Of a stretch of 64,000 nt of DNA, positions 20,413 to 28,683 are shown piece by piece. Both the position numbers and the translations under genes were made by a program. The stretch spans positions 332,899-396,898 of the forward strand of contig NZ_JACHJH010000003.1 in assembly GCF_014203555.1 (NCBI RefSeq), read 5' to 3'. The notes under the pieces are model-generated. The model made no database searches, was not told where the DNA came from, and was given only the letters and a program-made list of their open reading frames with translations. The number at the start of each line of letters is the position of its first letter. Position 1 is the stretch's first letter. Origin of the DNA: Streptomyces olivoverticillatus. Lineage in GTDB: Bacteria; Actinomycetota; Actinomycetes; Streptomycetales; Streptomycetaceae.

Positions 20413-21630
20413 TCAGCGGAGTTCGGCGAGCGCTTCCACGGGCGAGGGGGTCCTGCTGCCGGCCGGCGGCTTGGCGGTGCCGCAGTACTCGGCTTGGACG
20501 AGCCCGTCGAGATCGGCCGCCCAGTCGTCGTTGAAGTTGAACGCGCTGGTGTGCCGGCCGTCGGCGGTGGAGGTCGCCAGTGACGTGGAGCCGTGGATGC
20601 CGCCGCTGTGCATCCAGACCGTCTTGTCGCAGGAGAGCTTGACGGCCATGACGCCGAGGCCGTACCGGCCGCCCGGGATGGCGTCGCCGGTGGGCACGGT
20701 GGTGAGGAGCTCCTGCTGCTGGTGCCGGGGGAGCAGGTCGCCGCGCAGCAGCGCCCGGTAGAAGCGGTTGAGGTCGCCGGTGGTGGAGATGATCTCACCC
20801 GCGGCCCAGCCCCAGGACGGGTTGAGTTCGGTGACGTCGTAGATCTTGGCGTCCGGGGCTTCGCTGAAGAGCTTGCTGTAGGCGCGGCCGTGCGGGGAGG
20901 GCATCCGGACGGAGCTGCCGGGCAGGGTGGTGGAGCGCAGGCCGAGCGGGCGCAGGACGCGCCGGTCGATCTCGGAGGCGTAGGGGTGGCCGGTGACCTT
21001 CTCCACGATCATTCCGGCGAGGATGTAGTTGGTGTTGGAGTAGTGCCAGCCCTGGCCGGGTGCGAAGGAGGGCTGGTGCCGCATGGCGGCCGCGACCAGT
21101 TCCTTCGGCGTGTGGGTGTCGTAGCGGTGCTCGGGGAAGCCCGTGGAGATCCATGCGTGGACGGTGGGGTCCTCGGTGTAGTTGAAGACCCCGCTGGTGT
21201 GGTTGAGGAGTTGGCGGACGGTGATCTTGTTGCCGTCGTGGCCGTGGCCCTGGACGACGCCCGGCAGGTGGTGCTCGACCGTGTCGTCGAGGCGGAGCTT
21301 GCCCTCGGCCTCCAGCTGGAGGAGGACGACGGAGGTGAACGCCTTGCTGATGCTGCCGACCCGGAAGCGGTCCTGGGGAAGGCGCGGCCGTCGGCTCTGG
21401 AGGTCGGCGACTCCGGCCGAGGCGTTCCAGGTGCCGTTCTTGTCCTGAACCTGTCCGAGAATCCCCGGTACCCCGGCGTTCTTCACCTGGGCCTCCATCG
21501 CGGCCTCGGTGGCGGCGTGGGAGCCGTTTCCGTGGGCCGGGTCGGCCGACGCGGTCGTCGTGAGGGCCGCGGTGGCGGTCGCGGCCACGACCGCTGCCAC
21601 CACGGCTCTGCGTACCGTTCGTATGGTCAT
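20413..21630 (-). CDS. Secreted serine hydrolase (class C beta-lactamase/D,D-peptidase family)
   Basis: Protein of 405 residues, S12 family. ATG with AGGAGAG directly upstream; signal peptide RRAVVAAVVAATATAALTTTASA. Active-site motifs: SxxK as GSISKAFTS (~100), YxN as HYSNTNYI (~185) and HxG as MHSGGIHG (~330). Such proteins are D-alanyl-D-alanine carboxypeptidases, D-aminopeptidases or esterases; the first is most common in Streptomyces secreted forms. Monocistronic with its own terminator. Confidence 0.88.
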   Translation of the reverse strand: MTIRTVRRAVVAAVVAATATAALTTTASADPAHGNGSHAATEAAMEAQVKNAGVPGILGQVQDKNGTWNASAGVADLQSRRPRLPQDRFRVGSISKAFTSVVLLQLEAEGKLRLDDTVEHHLPGVVQGHGHDGNKITVRQLLNHTSGVFNYTEDPTVHAWISTGFPEHRYDTHTPKELVAAAMRHQPSFAPGQGWHYSNTNYILAGMIVEKVTGHPYASEIDRRVLRPLGLRSTTLPGSSVRMPSPHGRAYSKLFSEAPDAKIYDVTELNPSWGWAAGEIISTTGDLNRFYRALLRGDLLPRHQQQELLTTVPTGDAIPGGRYGLGVMAVKLSCDKTVWMHSGGIHGSTSLATSTADGRHTSAFNFNDDWAADLDGLVQAEYCGTAKPPAGSRTPSPVEALAELR

Positions 21631-21827
21631 CTCTCCTGCCTTTCCGTGCGACGATGCGGTGTACGTCGTGCAGGACTCCGTCAACGGCGGCGACGTTGAA
21701 GGGAGTTCGGGGCGGCAGTCGAGATCCGGACACCCTCGTGCACGGCATGCGGATGCGAGCCGAGGTGTCGGAACGTCACTCGTTCGATGGAATGCACAGA
21801 AGGTAGTCAGAAGACTACGCTTGGTGT

Positions 21828-22202
21828 GTGCCACTGCGGGGACCTGCTGCCGGGCCGCAGTCCGCATTGCGGGCTGTGGTGGCGTTGCTGTTGTCCGCGC
21901 TGCTGGTGCTGGCCGGAGCGGCGTCCGATGCCCTCGGAGCCGTCCCCGACCGGGAAGAAGCCCCCGCCTCCACCTCCCTGACGGACGCGTCCTTCGACGA
22001 GTGCGCCGCGTGCGTGCCCGAGCAGCGTGTTCCGCGTCCCGGGAGGGTGGGGCGGCCGGCGGGCAGGCGTGCCTGCCCGCCGGCTCTGGCGCCTGCCGCC
22101 GGGGAGACCGGGGGACTCCCCGGTCGGCAGGCCGCGCCCTCGCGCCCGGGCGAAGCCATTGCCGCTGCCGCCCGGGCGCACCACTCTGTCCTGCGCTGCT
22201 GA
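21828..22202 (+). CDS. Small membrane-anchored or secreted hypothetical protein
   Basis: Protein of 124 residues from GTG. One hydrophobic segment (LRAVVALLLSALLVLAGAA) near the N-terminus, then a Pro/Gly/Arg-rich tail with a CAAC pair (DECAACVPEQ). No family recognised. No ribosome binding site is visible, and a TACGCT -10-like hexamer lies just upstream, so a leaderless transcript is possible. A perfect GTAGTC-AGAA-GACTAC inverted repeat (21803-21818) overlaps this putative promoter. A hairpin follows the stop. Coding status rests on GC3 pattern, hydrophobic leader and the flanking signals. Confidence 0.5.
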   Translation: MPLRGPAAGPQSALRAVVALLLSALLVLAGAASDALGAVPDREEAPASTSLTDASFDECAACVPEQRVPRPGRVGRPAGRRACPPALAPAAGETGGLPGRQAAPSRPGEAIAAAARAHHSVLRC

Positions 22203-22210
22203 GCGGAGCC

Positions 22211-22242
22211 ACGTCCCGACCCCTGTCCTGGGGCCGGGACGT
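22211..22242 (+). terminator. Terminator hairpin
   Basis: 13-bp stem with one mismatch (22211-22223 with 22230-22242), 8 bases after the stop at 22202. Confidence 0.65.
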
Positions 22243-22290
22243 CGCTCGTTTTCCCGGAATGCCGGCAGTTACCACAGCAGGAGTGACGTC

Positions 22291-22557
22291 ATGCGCATTG
22301 ATGCCGCGTGCGCCCTGAGCGCCTATGTGCGCGCCGAGGCCTACCGCGCCCAGCAGCAGCCCACGCTCGACCCCGACCCCGACCCTGACTCCGAGCCCGA
22401 AGCCGAGCCCGTCCTGTCCGTTGCCGCGGCAGCGGACAGGACGGCGGCACCGGAGGGCTGTCCGGAGCCCGCCGCCCGTCCCGCGACACGCGGACAGGGA
22501 ATGTTCGCCCGGATCCTGTCCCTGGGCCGGCGGCCGACCGCCCAGGGGGGAGCCTGA
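22291..22557 (+). CDS. Small acidic hypothetical protein
   Basis: Protein of 88 residues, ATG seven bases after AGGAG. The middle is an Asp/Pro/Glu run (DPDPDPDSEPEAEP) and the C-terminus is basic (MFARILSLGRRP). No domain recognised and no signal peptide. It is separated from the upstream small gene by a hairpin, so probably independently expressed. The good ribosome site is the main support. Confidence 0.5.
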   Translation: MRIDAACALSAYVRAEAYRAQQQPTLDPDPDPDSEPEAEPVLSVAAAADRTAAPEGCPEPAARPATRGQGMFARILSLGRRPTAQGGA

Positions 22558-22584
22558 CGGCCGGCCGCTGTGTGACGGGCGAGG

Positions 22585-22953
22585 TCAGTGGTCGCTGTAG
22601 CTGACGTCTCCCACGGTCCAGGCGCTCACATCCTCCAGGGCGATGCGGTACATGCCGCCGGTTTCGGGGATGCCCAGGCTGCCCTGGAGGATCCGGGCGA
22701 GATGGAAGTGCAGATGGGTCGGGGGTCCGCTCGCCTCGGTGGTCGCGCTGCGGTCCGCGAACACGGCGGAGAACAGCCCCAGACGGTCGGAGTCCCCGAG
22801 GACCTCCGCCACGCGCTGTCTCCACACGGTCTCGGGGGCGAGCCGGCCGGTGATGACGGCGCCTTGGACCACCACGGTGAGGGACATCTGGTTGCTCTGC
22901 TCCGACTCCACCAGTGCGGCGACACCGGCGAGCAGGGCGTCAGGCTTCGACAT
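22585..22953 (-). CDS. gvpU: Gas vesicle accessory protein GvpU-like
   Basis: Protein of 122 residues. The order of conserved features fits GvpU from Bacillus megaterium: MSLTVVVQGAVITGRL (compare SLDxxxxVxGAVISGxL), then THLHFHLARI, then PETGGMYRIALEDVSAW and VGDVSYS. GvpU modulates gas vesicle clustering in that host. No other gvp gene is visible, so this is an orphan copy whose role may differ. The start at MSKPD lacks a clear ribosome site; the frame extends to 22995 with a TTG alternative. Confidence 0.65.
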   Translation of the reverse strand: MSKPDALLAGVAALVESEQSNQMSLTVVVQGAVITGRLAPETVWRQRVAEVLGDSDRLGLFSAVFADRSATTEASGPPTHLHFHLARILQGSLGIPETGGMYRIALEDVSAWTVGDVSYSDH

Positions 22954-23126
22954 GGGCGTTGAGTTTATTGCGGAAGCCCGTAAAAGCGCCGCCAAGTCTC
23001 ACCCGGCCGGGGGAGAGAGAGGGGCGGCCGGCCTTCCGGGGGCCGTGGCGGCGCTGGCATGCGATTGCGTACCTACCGCCATAAAGTGGGCGGGACCTCG
23101 CAGTATCCCTCGTCGAGGAGAGTCGC

Positions 23127-23882
23127 ATGCCCGGCCGTACGCTCAAGGACAAGGTCGTCGTCATCGGAGGAGCATCGAGGAACCTCGGCAGCCTCATCGC
23201 CAGGGAGATCGCCTCCGACGGCGCCAAGGTGGTCGTCCACTACAACAGCCCGTCGTCGAAGGACGACGCGATGAAGACGGCCCAGGCGGTCAAGGACGCG
23301 GGCGGCGAGTCCGTCGTCCACGAGGCCGATCTGACGAAGACCGACGAGGTCGAGGGGCTCTTCGAGGTCGCGATCGGCGCCTTCGACAAGGTCGACTGCA
23401 TGGTGAACACCGCGGGCATGGTGATCAAGAAGCCGATGGCCGAGGTCACCGAGGACGATTACGACAAGATGTTTGCCGTCAACTCCAAAGCGGCGTTCTT
23501 CATGATGCGCGAAGCCGCCAAACGGCTGGAGGACGGCGGAAAGATCGTCACCGTAGTGACCTCGCTGCTCGCCGCCTACACCGGCCTTTACTCGGTGTAC
23601 GCGGGCAGCAAGTCACCGGTCGAGCACTTCACCCGGGCCCTGTCCAAGGAGCTGTTCGGCCGCAACATCTCCGTCAACGCCGTCGCCCCCGGCCCCATGG
23701 ACACCGGATTCTTCTATCCGGCCGAGACCGAGGACTCCATCGCCTTCCACAAGTCGTCGTCGATGAACGGCGAGCTGACGAAGATCGGGGACATCGCGCC
23801 CTGTGTGAAGTTCCTGCTCACGGACGGCTGGTGGGTCAACGGCCAGACGCTGTTCGTCAACGGCGGCTACACCACCCGCTGA
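23127..23882 (+). CDS. Short-chain dehydrogenase/reductase (classical SDR)
   Basis: Rossmann-fold NAD(P)-dependent oxidoreductase of 251 residues. Cofactor loop GGASRNLG (~13-20), HYNSPSS with Ser/Lys suggesting NADP preference, NTAG (~95), the catalytic Ser in VTSLLAAYTG, and YAGSK as YxxxK (~157). C-terminal NGQTLFVNGGYT is typical of the 3-oxoacyl-ACP reductase-like group. ATG preceded by GAGGAGAG. It is convergent with the XRE-NB-ARC regulator and the two reading frames overlap by 16 bases. Confidence 0.93.
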   Translation: MPGRTLKDKVVVIGGASRNLGSLIAREIASDGAKVVVHYNSPSSKDDAMKTAQAVKDAGGESVVHEADLTKTDEVEGLFEVAIGAFDKVDCMVNTAGMVIKKPMAEVTEDDYDKMFAVNSKAAFFMMREAAKRLEDGGKIVTVVTSLLAAYTGLYSVYAGSKSPVEHFTRALSKELFGRNISVNAVAPGPMDTGFFYPAETEDSIAFHKSSSMNGELTKIGDIAPCVKFLLTDGWWVNGQTLFVNGGYTTR

Positions 23883-25333
23883 CCCCCACCGGTGAGCACA
23901 TCGGTCAGGGCCGGAACCGGGAGAGGGACCGCTTCGAGGGCGAAGAGCCGCACCAGCGGCGGGATGCGGTAACGGGGCTCACCGCTCGGCTGCCCGTCCA
24001 GGACCTCCACCAGATGGCAGTCGGTCAGGTCACCCACGATCCGGCGCGCCCGGGCGACGCCGCAGCCGAGGACCACCGCCGCACCGTACGAGCTGAACCC
24101 CTGCCGCAGGACGCCCGCCAGCCGCGGCAGCGCGCCCTGAGCCTGCTCGTCCAGCAGCGCGAACGACGCCGCCACGGCCGCCCGTACCGTCAGGTCGCCC
24201 GAGCTCAGTTCCCGCAGCCGTGTGCGCGGATCGTCCAGCACCTCCTCCACGAGCGTCCGCACGGTCCAGTGCGGGCGGGCGAGCAGCCGGCAGCCGACCG
24301 CCCGCAGCGCCAGCGGGAGGTGACCGCACACCTCCGCCACCCACGCCGCGTCGGAGCGCGCCGCGCCCAGCCGCTCCTCGCCGAGCATCCGGGCCAGGAA
24401 TCGCAAGGACTCCTCCGGTCCGAAGACGCCCACCTCGATGCTGTCGGCATCCGCCAGCGCCGACAGCCGGCGGCGGCAGGTGGCGATCACGGCCGAGCTG
24501 CCCACCGCCGGGCGTGCACAGCGGACCTGTCCCTCCGTGACGGCGTCGTCCAGGACGACGAGCACCCGCTTGCGGGCCAGGAACGCGCGGAGCCGGGCGC
24601 TCGCCTCTTCCAGGGATCCGAGGCTCTCGTCCGCGGCCCCCACCGAATGCAGAATCCGGTGCACCACCTCGGCCGGCCGCAGGGCCGGGCGCCCGGCGGG
24701 GGCCAGCTCCACATACACCTGGCCATCGGGAAAGCGGGCGCGGGAGCGATGGGCGGCGTGCACGGCCAGGGCCGTTTTCCCCACTCCGGGGGGACCCGTG
24801 ACCAGCATCGGACGACGGGCGGACGACGTCGGTCCGGGCACGGCCAGCGCATTGTCGAAATAGTGCAATTCCCTTTCCCGCGCCGTGAAATCGGCGAGGT
24901 CCGGGGGAAGCTCGCATGCCGCATTGCCCTGCGAATCGCAGGGGCCGTACGTGCCGGGATGCGCGGGCGCCCGGACCTCGTACGGGTCATCGGACGCGGT
25001 GCCGGGGCCGCCGCCACCGGAGTGCGAAGGCGTGCCGCCGTGCTCCGGCGCCAGCCGGGCCGACCTGGCCGCTTCCGTCAGCCGCCAGACACCTTCCTCG
25101 TCCTGGGACAGCGCTTCGGCCAGCAGTGCCACGGACCGCCGCTGCGGCCTGCCCGTCCGGCCGCGCTCCAGATCGCTGATGGCGCGGACGCTGAGGGTGG
25201 ACGCGGCGGCCAGCTCCTCCTGCGTCATGCCCGCGGCGAGCCGGCAACGGCGCAGAAGCAGTCCGAACGAAAGTCCGCGGTCCTCCTCGACCACCTTTAC
25301 CCCCTTGGCCGGCTTCCCCCAGGGTAGGGCCAT
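23867..25333 (-). CDS. XRE-family regulator with NB-ARC-like ATPase domain
   Basis: Protein of up to 488 residues. Residues ~22-75 form an XRE-type helix-turn-helix (LLRRCRLAAGMTQEELA, then VRAISDLERGRTGRPQRR). A STAND/NB-ARC domain follows, with Walker A GPPGVGKTALA (~190), Walker B RVLVVLDDA (~260), VIATCRRRL and the GLPLAL-like GHLPLALRAVG (~330). A winged-helix region (LFALEAVPLP) ends it. Architecture is that of AfsR-like signal-integrating regulators without TPRs. ATG at 25333 has a weak site; a GTG about 13 codons in has AAGGGGG upstream and may be the real start. It is divergent from a small ABM enzyme. Confidence 0.85.
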   Translation of the reverse strand: MALPWGKPAKGVKVVEEDRGLSFGLLLRRCRLAAGMTQEELAAASTLSVRAISDLERGRTGRPQRRSVALLAEALSQDEEGVWRLTEAARSARLAPEHGGTPSHSGGGGPGTASDDPYEVRAPAHPGTYGPCDSQGNAACELPPDLADFTARERELHYFDNALAVPGPTSSARRPMLVTGPPGVGKTALAVHAAHRSRARFPDGQVYVELAPAGRPALRPAEVVHRILHSVGAADESLGSLEEASARLRAFLARKRVLVVLDDAVTEGQVRCARPAVGSSAVIATCRRRLSALADADSIEVGVFGPEESLRFLARMLGEERLGAARSDAAWVAEVCGHLPLALRAVGCRLLARPHWTVRTLVEEVLDDPRTRLRELSSGDLTVRAAVAASFALLDEQAQGALPRLAGVLRQGFSSYGAAVVLGCGVARARRIVGDLTDCHLVEVLDGQPSGEPRYRIPPLVRLFALEAVPLPVPALTDVLTGGGQRVV

Positions 25334-25494
25334 TGTCCCGCCGGTTAAAGCGCCTCAAGTGAGGGTGATAGTCGTACTGTCGGGCCGAAGTCGGCGGAAC
25401 TTCCGTGAGGCTGCGGGCGGAAACTCATGGAGTGAACGATGGTTTGTGTAGTTCCCTGAATTCACGGCAACCACGTCGACGGAGGAATGCACCC

Positions 25495-25809
25495 ATGGCC
25501 ACGGACGACACCTTCCGCGTCATCCTGCGGTTCGACGTCAAGCCCGGAAGCGGGCCCGAATTCGAGAAGGTCTGGCTGGGGGTCGGACAGGCGGTCACCG
25601 CGCTTCCGGCCAACCGCGGGCAGGTGCTCATGCGCCACAGCGACAAGGCCGACGTCTACTTCGTCCTCGGCGAGTGGGCGTCGGAGGCGGCGTTCCGGGA
25701 GTTCGAGCAGAGCGACGCGCACCTGAGGGCTCGCGCCTCGCTCCTGCCGTTCCGCAACGGCGGCAGCATCGAGACGGCGGTGGTGGTCCACCGGCTGCCC
25801 GTCTGCTGA
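25495..25809 (+). CDS. Antibiotic biosynthesis monooxygenase (ABM) domain protein
   Basis: Protein of 104 residues, ATG nine bases after GGAGG. Single ferredoxin-like ABM fold: VILRFDVKPGSGPEFEKVW, then FVLGEWASEAAFREFEQS and the C-terminal strand. ABM proteins are cofactor-free monooxygenases, haem-degrading enzymes or non-catalytic stress proteins. It is divergent from the XRE-NB-ARC regulator with ~160 bases between, so control by that regulator is a fair guess. Confidence 0.8.
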   Translation: MATDDTFRVILRFDVKPGSGPEFEKVWLGVGQAVTALPANRGQVLMRHSDKADVYFVLGEWASEAAFREFEQSDAHLRARASLLPFRNGGSIETAVVVHRLPVC

Positions 25810-25916
25810 ACGCGGCGCGGCATGGCGTGAATGCGGGTGGACAGGGCCGGGCGCGGCCGTGAAGGTCGTAACGGCACCGCAACGGCCCATCACCCGAGCA
25901 GCCGAGGGGGAGCGCC

Positions 25917-26852
25917 ATGGCCACGCCGGACGCCCGGGGCGTCGTGCTCGCCGTACACGGCGGCGCCGGAGACGCCCTGCACCGCGAGGACACCGACGCC
26001 CGCACCGAGAAGGCCTACCACGACGGGCTCGCCCACGCCCTGCGGGCCGGGCACAAGGTGCTGCTGCGCGGCGGCGACAGCGTGACGGCCGTCGAGGCGG
26101 CGGTACGCGCACTGGAGGACGAGCCCCTGTTCAACGCGGGCAAGGGGGCCGTGCTCACCGACGACGCCGGGTTCGAGCTGGACGCCTCCATCATGCGCGG
26201 CTCGGACCTGGCCGCCGGCGCGGTCGCCGGCCTCCGCCATGTGCGCAACCCCGTCTCCGCGGCCCGCCTCGTCATGGAGAAGACCGAGCATGTGCTGCTC
26301 GTGGGCGAGGCAGCCGACGTCTTCGCGGAGCGCAACGGGCTTCTGCCGGTGACCCAGGACTACTTCTGGACGCAACAGCGGTGGGACGAACTGATACAGG
26401 CGAAGCAGCCCACCGGAACGGCCGCGCCGCAGACGACCGGAACCGTGGGAGCGGTCGCGATCGACCGGGAGCACGGCCTCGCCGCCGCGACGTCGACCGG
26501 CGGCATGGTCAACAAGATGGCGGGCAGGGTCGGCGACTCGCCCCTGGTGGGAGCGGGCACGTACGCCAAGAACGGCACGGTCGCGGCGAGCGCCACCGGC
26601 CACGGCGAAGTCTTCATCCGCGGCACGGCGACCGCGACCATCGGCCACCTGATCGAGTTCGGCGGCCGCGACGTGGCGTCGGCGGCCTACGAGGTCGTCG
26701 TCGAACGGCTGCCCGGCCTGGGCGGCACGGGAGGCGTGATAGCACTCGACGCCCAAGGTCTGCTGGCGGCTCCGTACAGCAGCGAGAGCATGCTGCACGG
26801 CTATGTGACGGCGGACGGAAGGCTGGTGACCAGGGTATTCCCGGACGAGTAG
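25917..26852 (+). CDS. Isoaspartyl peptidase/L-asparaginase (Ntn hydrolase)
   Basis: Plant-type asparaginase of 311 residues, made as a proenzyme that self-cleaves before a Thr. The N-terminus LAVHGGAGDAL, FNAGKGAVLT and ELDASIMRGSDL are family signatures; the processing and nucleophile site is QTTGTVGAVAID with Thr176; STGGMVNKMAGRVGDSP holds substrate. It hydrolyses L-asparagine and beta-aspartyl dipeptides in the cytoplasm. No partner genes. Confidence 0.93.
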   Translation: MATPDARGVVLAVHGGAGDALHREDTDARTEKAYHDGLAHALRAGHKVLLRGGDSVTAVEAAVRALEDEPLFNAGKGAVLTDDAGFELDASIMRGSDLAAGAVAGLRHVRNPVSAARLVMEKTEHVLLVGEAADVFAERNGLLPVTQDYFWTQQRWDELIQAKQPTGTAAPQTTGTVGAVAIDREHGLAAATSTGGMVNKMAGRVGDSPLVGAGTYAKNGTVAASATGHGEVFIRGTATATIGHLIEFGGRDVASAAYEVVVERLPGLGGTGGVIALDAQGLLAAPYSSESMLHGYVTADGRLVTRVFPDE

Positions 26853-27002
26853 CCGCGGCCCGGGGGAGCACAGCGAGGCACCAGCTTCGCCGATCGGGCG
26901 ACACTCCGTGCACGTCCGGTCGCCTCCGGGAAGGGTGCACGCGCCGCCCCGCCGTGTGAATCTGGAAGGAAGGGGTCCGTAGTCCAAGAGATCGGATCAG
27001 TC

Positions 27003-27191
27003 ATGATCGGGATGCCGTGGAGAAAGCACAAGGAGACCCGCGCCGCCGGTCAGCAGGGTGATCAGCGGGACAAGGCCGCGGGCGCCGTGGAGCAGGAGCG
27101 GGAGAAGACGGCGGAGGAGCGCCCCTACAAGCCCGCTCAGGAGCAGGACGTGCTCGGCTGGGGGCACCGCACGGACATGAACCCTCCGTGA
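27003..27191 (+). CDS. Small charged hypothetical protein
   Basis: Possible 62-residue protein, very rich in Lys, Glu, Gln and Arg (KETRAAGQQGDQRDKAAG, QEREKTAEERPYKPAQ). No domain, signal or membrane segment. A weak ribosome site and alternative ATG at 27012. Included because the base composition follows coding pattern and the gap has no other gene. Confidence 0.4.
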   Translation: MIGMPWRKHKETRAAGQQGDQRDKAAGAVEQEREKTAEERPYKPAQEQDVLGWGHRTDMNPP

Positions 27192-27198
27192 ATTCGGG

Positions 27199-28308
27199 TC
27201 ACCGTCGGCAGCGCTCGACCGCGACCAGCGCGACGTCGTCGTGCAAGGCGCCGCCCGCGTGGTCGAGGAGGTCGTCGTGCAGGCGTTCGACGAGCCGCTG
27301 GGGGTCGGTCTCCCGCCAGGCGGCCATCCGCTCGGCGAGCGGGTAGAAGGTGCCCTGCGCGTCGCGGGTCTCGACGACACCGTCGGTGTAGAGCAGGAGC
27401 AGATCGCCGGTCGCGTAGGGGAACCGCTCGGGCGTGTAGTCGTCCTCCGTGAGGCTGCGGCCCACGCCGAGGGGGAGCCCGGGATCCAGCACGGCCAGCT
27501 CCTCGACCGTGCCCTCGTGCATCAGCAGCGGCGGGGGATGGCCACAGTTGATCAGGTCGACCACTTCCTCGTCGTCGGGGATCTCGAGGATCGCCGCCGT
27601 GACGAAGCCCTCGCCGGCCGAGGTGTCGTCGAAGGGCTCCTCCACGTCCCAGTAGACGGTGTTGTGCAGGTGGGCCACGAGCCGGGGCAGCGGCGGGTTC
27701 CGGTGGGCGGCGGCCCGGTAGGCGCCGAGGAGCAAGCCGGCGTCGCTGATGGCCGTCAGCCCTTTGCCTCGCACGTCGCCGATCATGATCCGCGTGCCTC
27801 CGACGGCGCGGACGGCGGCGTAGAGGTCGCCGCCGATGCGGGCCTCGGCCTCGGCCGCCACGTACACCGCCGCCAGCCGCAGCGGGCCGATCCTGGACGG
27901 CAGGGGCCGCAGCAGCACCCGCTGGGCGGCGTCGGCGACCGACCGGGTCTGGTCCAGCACCCTCTCGCGCCGGTCGTACATGAGGCGCAGGCCCACCACG
28001 AAGAGGGTGACGACGACAAGGGCGAAGATCTGTGCCTCGTGGCTGGTCGTCGTCACCCCTCCGTGGACGACGCCGATGAACACCTGCGCGACCACGGCCA
28101 GCACCCCGACCAGGGCGGTGAGCAGCGGGCTGCCGAAGGCCGCCGTGATCGCCGGGGCCGCGACCAGCAGAGGCCCGAGGTGGATGTTCGGCCCTGCCGC
28201 CACGTCGGCCACGACGATCAGCACGATGAGCGCGATCGGGATCACGACCAGCATGCGGTGCGGGCGCCGTGGTTCCACGCGTCCGGTGAGGTGGTGCGGA
28301 AGGCGCAT
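27199..28308 (-). CDS. Membrane-anchored PP2C/SpoIIE-type serine phosphatase
   Basis: Protein of 369 residues. ATG chosen at MRLPHHL with AGGAA just upstream; the longer open frame contains no conserved sequence. Three to four hydrophobic helices (MLVVIPIALIVLIVVADVA, GVLAVVAQVFIGVV, FALVVVTLFVVGLRLMYD) precede a PP2C-like catalytic domain: ARIGGDLYAA, MIGDVRGKGL, LINCGHPPP, LLLYTDGVVETRD and HDDVALVAV, with the metal-binding Asps intact. Such proteins dephosphorylate anti-sigma-factor antagonists in Streptomyces stress and development circuits. Target unknown. Divergent from the encapsulin operon. Confidence 0.9.
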   Translation of the reverse strand: MRLPHHLTGRVEPRRPHRMLVVIPIALIVLIVVADVAAGPNIHLGPLLVAAPAITAAFGSPLLTALVGVLAVVAQVFIGVVHGGVTTTSHEAQIFALVVVTLFVVGLRLMYDRRERVLDQTRSVADAAQRVLLRPLPSRIGPLRLAAVYVAAEAEARIGGDLYAAVRAVGGTRIMIGDVRGKGLTAISDAGLLLGAYRAAAHRNPPLPRLVAHLHNTVYWDVEEPFDDTSAGEGFVTAAILEIPDDEEVVDLINCGHPPPLLMHEGTVEELAVLDPGLPLGVGRSLTEDDYTPERFPYATGDLLLLYTDGVVETRDAQGTFYPLAERMAAWRETDPQRLVERLHDDLLDHAGGALHDDVALVAVERCRR

Positions 28309-28683
28309 GTTTCCTGGATACCTGCACCGCGCCCGTGGCGCCCGCCGGGCGGTGAACAGCACGTTATCGGCCACCTCGGTCACGGACATCCTCATGTCGA
28401 GGCTGTCGCCGATGACCTTGCCCGGCATGCCAAGAATGCGGATCATCATGGCATAACAGGCAGGATTGCCGTCCCGGCGGCCGTCCATCACCCCGGGAGT
28501 CCGGAGCGGTCCGCACCAGCCCGTATCCCGCCTGTGGCGCAAATGCACCGGTGCCGACCCGGTCATCTCGACCAACATCATTAAGCGCTGCTTCACTTGC
28601 GCGGCGGGAGCTCCTTGTCGCCCGATCGGGCGCATTCAAGGGGCTCTCTCTTGACGCATGCGCCCAGATGGAAAGGGACCGGG
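28309..28683. other. Divergent intergenic region upstream of the encapsulin operon
   Basis: 375 bases between the PP2C gene and the encapsulin gene, less GC-rich than its flanks. It holds a perfect 14-base palindrome (28619-28632, CGCCCGATCGGGCG) and a TTGACG -35-like hexamer at 28651. No convincing open frame or terminator was seen. Confidence 0.5.

Noticed and set aside
22355..22415. Asp/Pro codon run as a DNA repeat element
   Set aside because: It is part of an acidic low-complexity stretch in a small coding gene, not a mobile or structural repeat.
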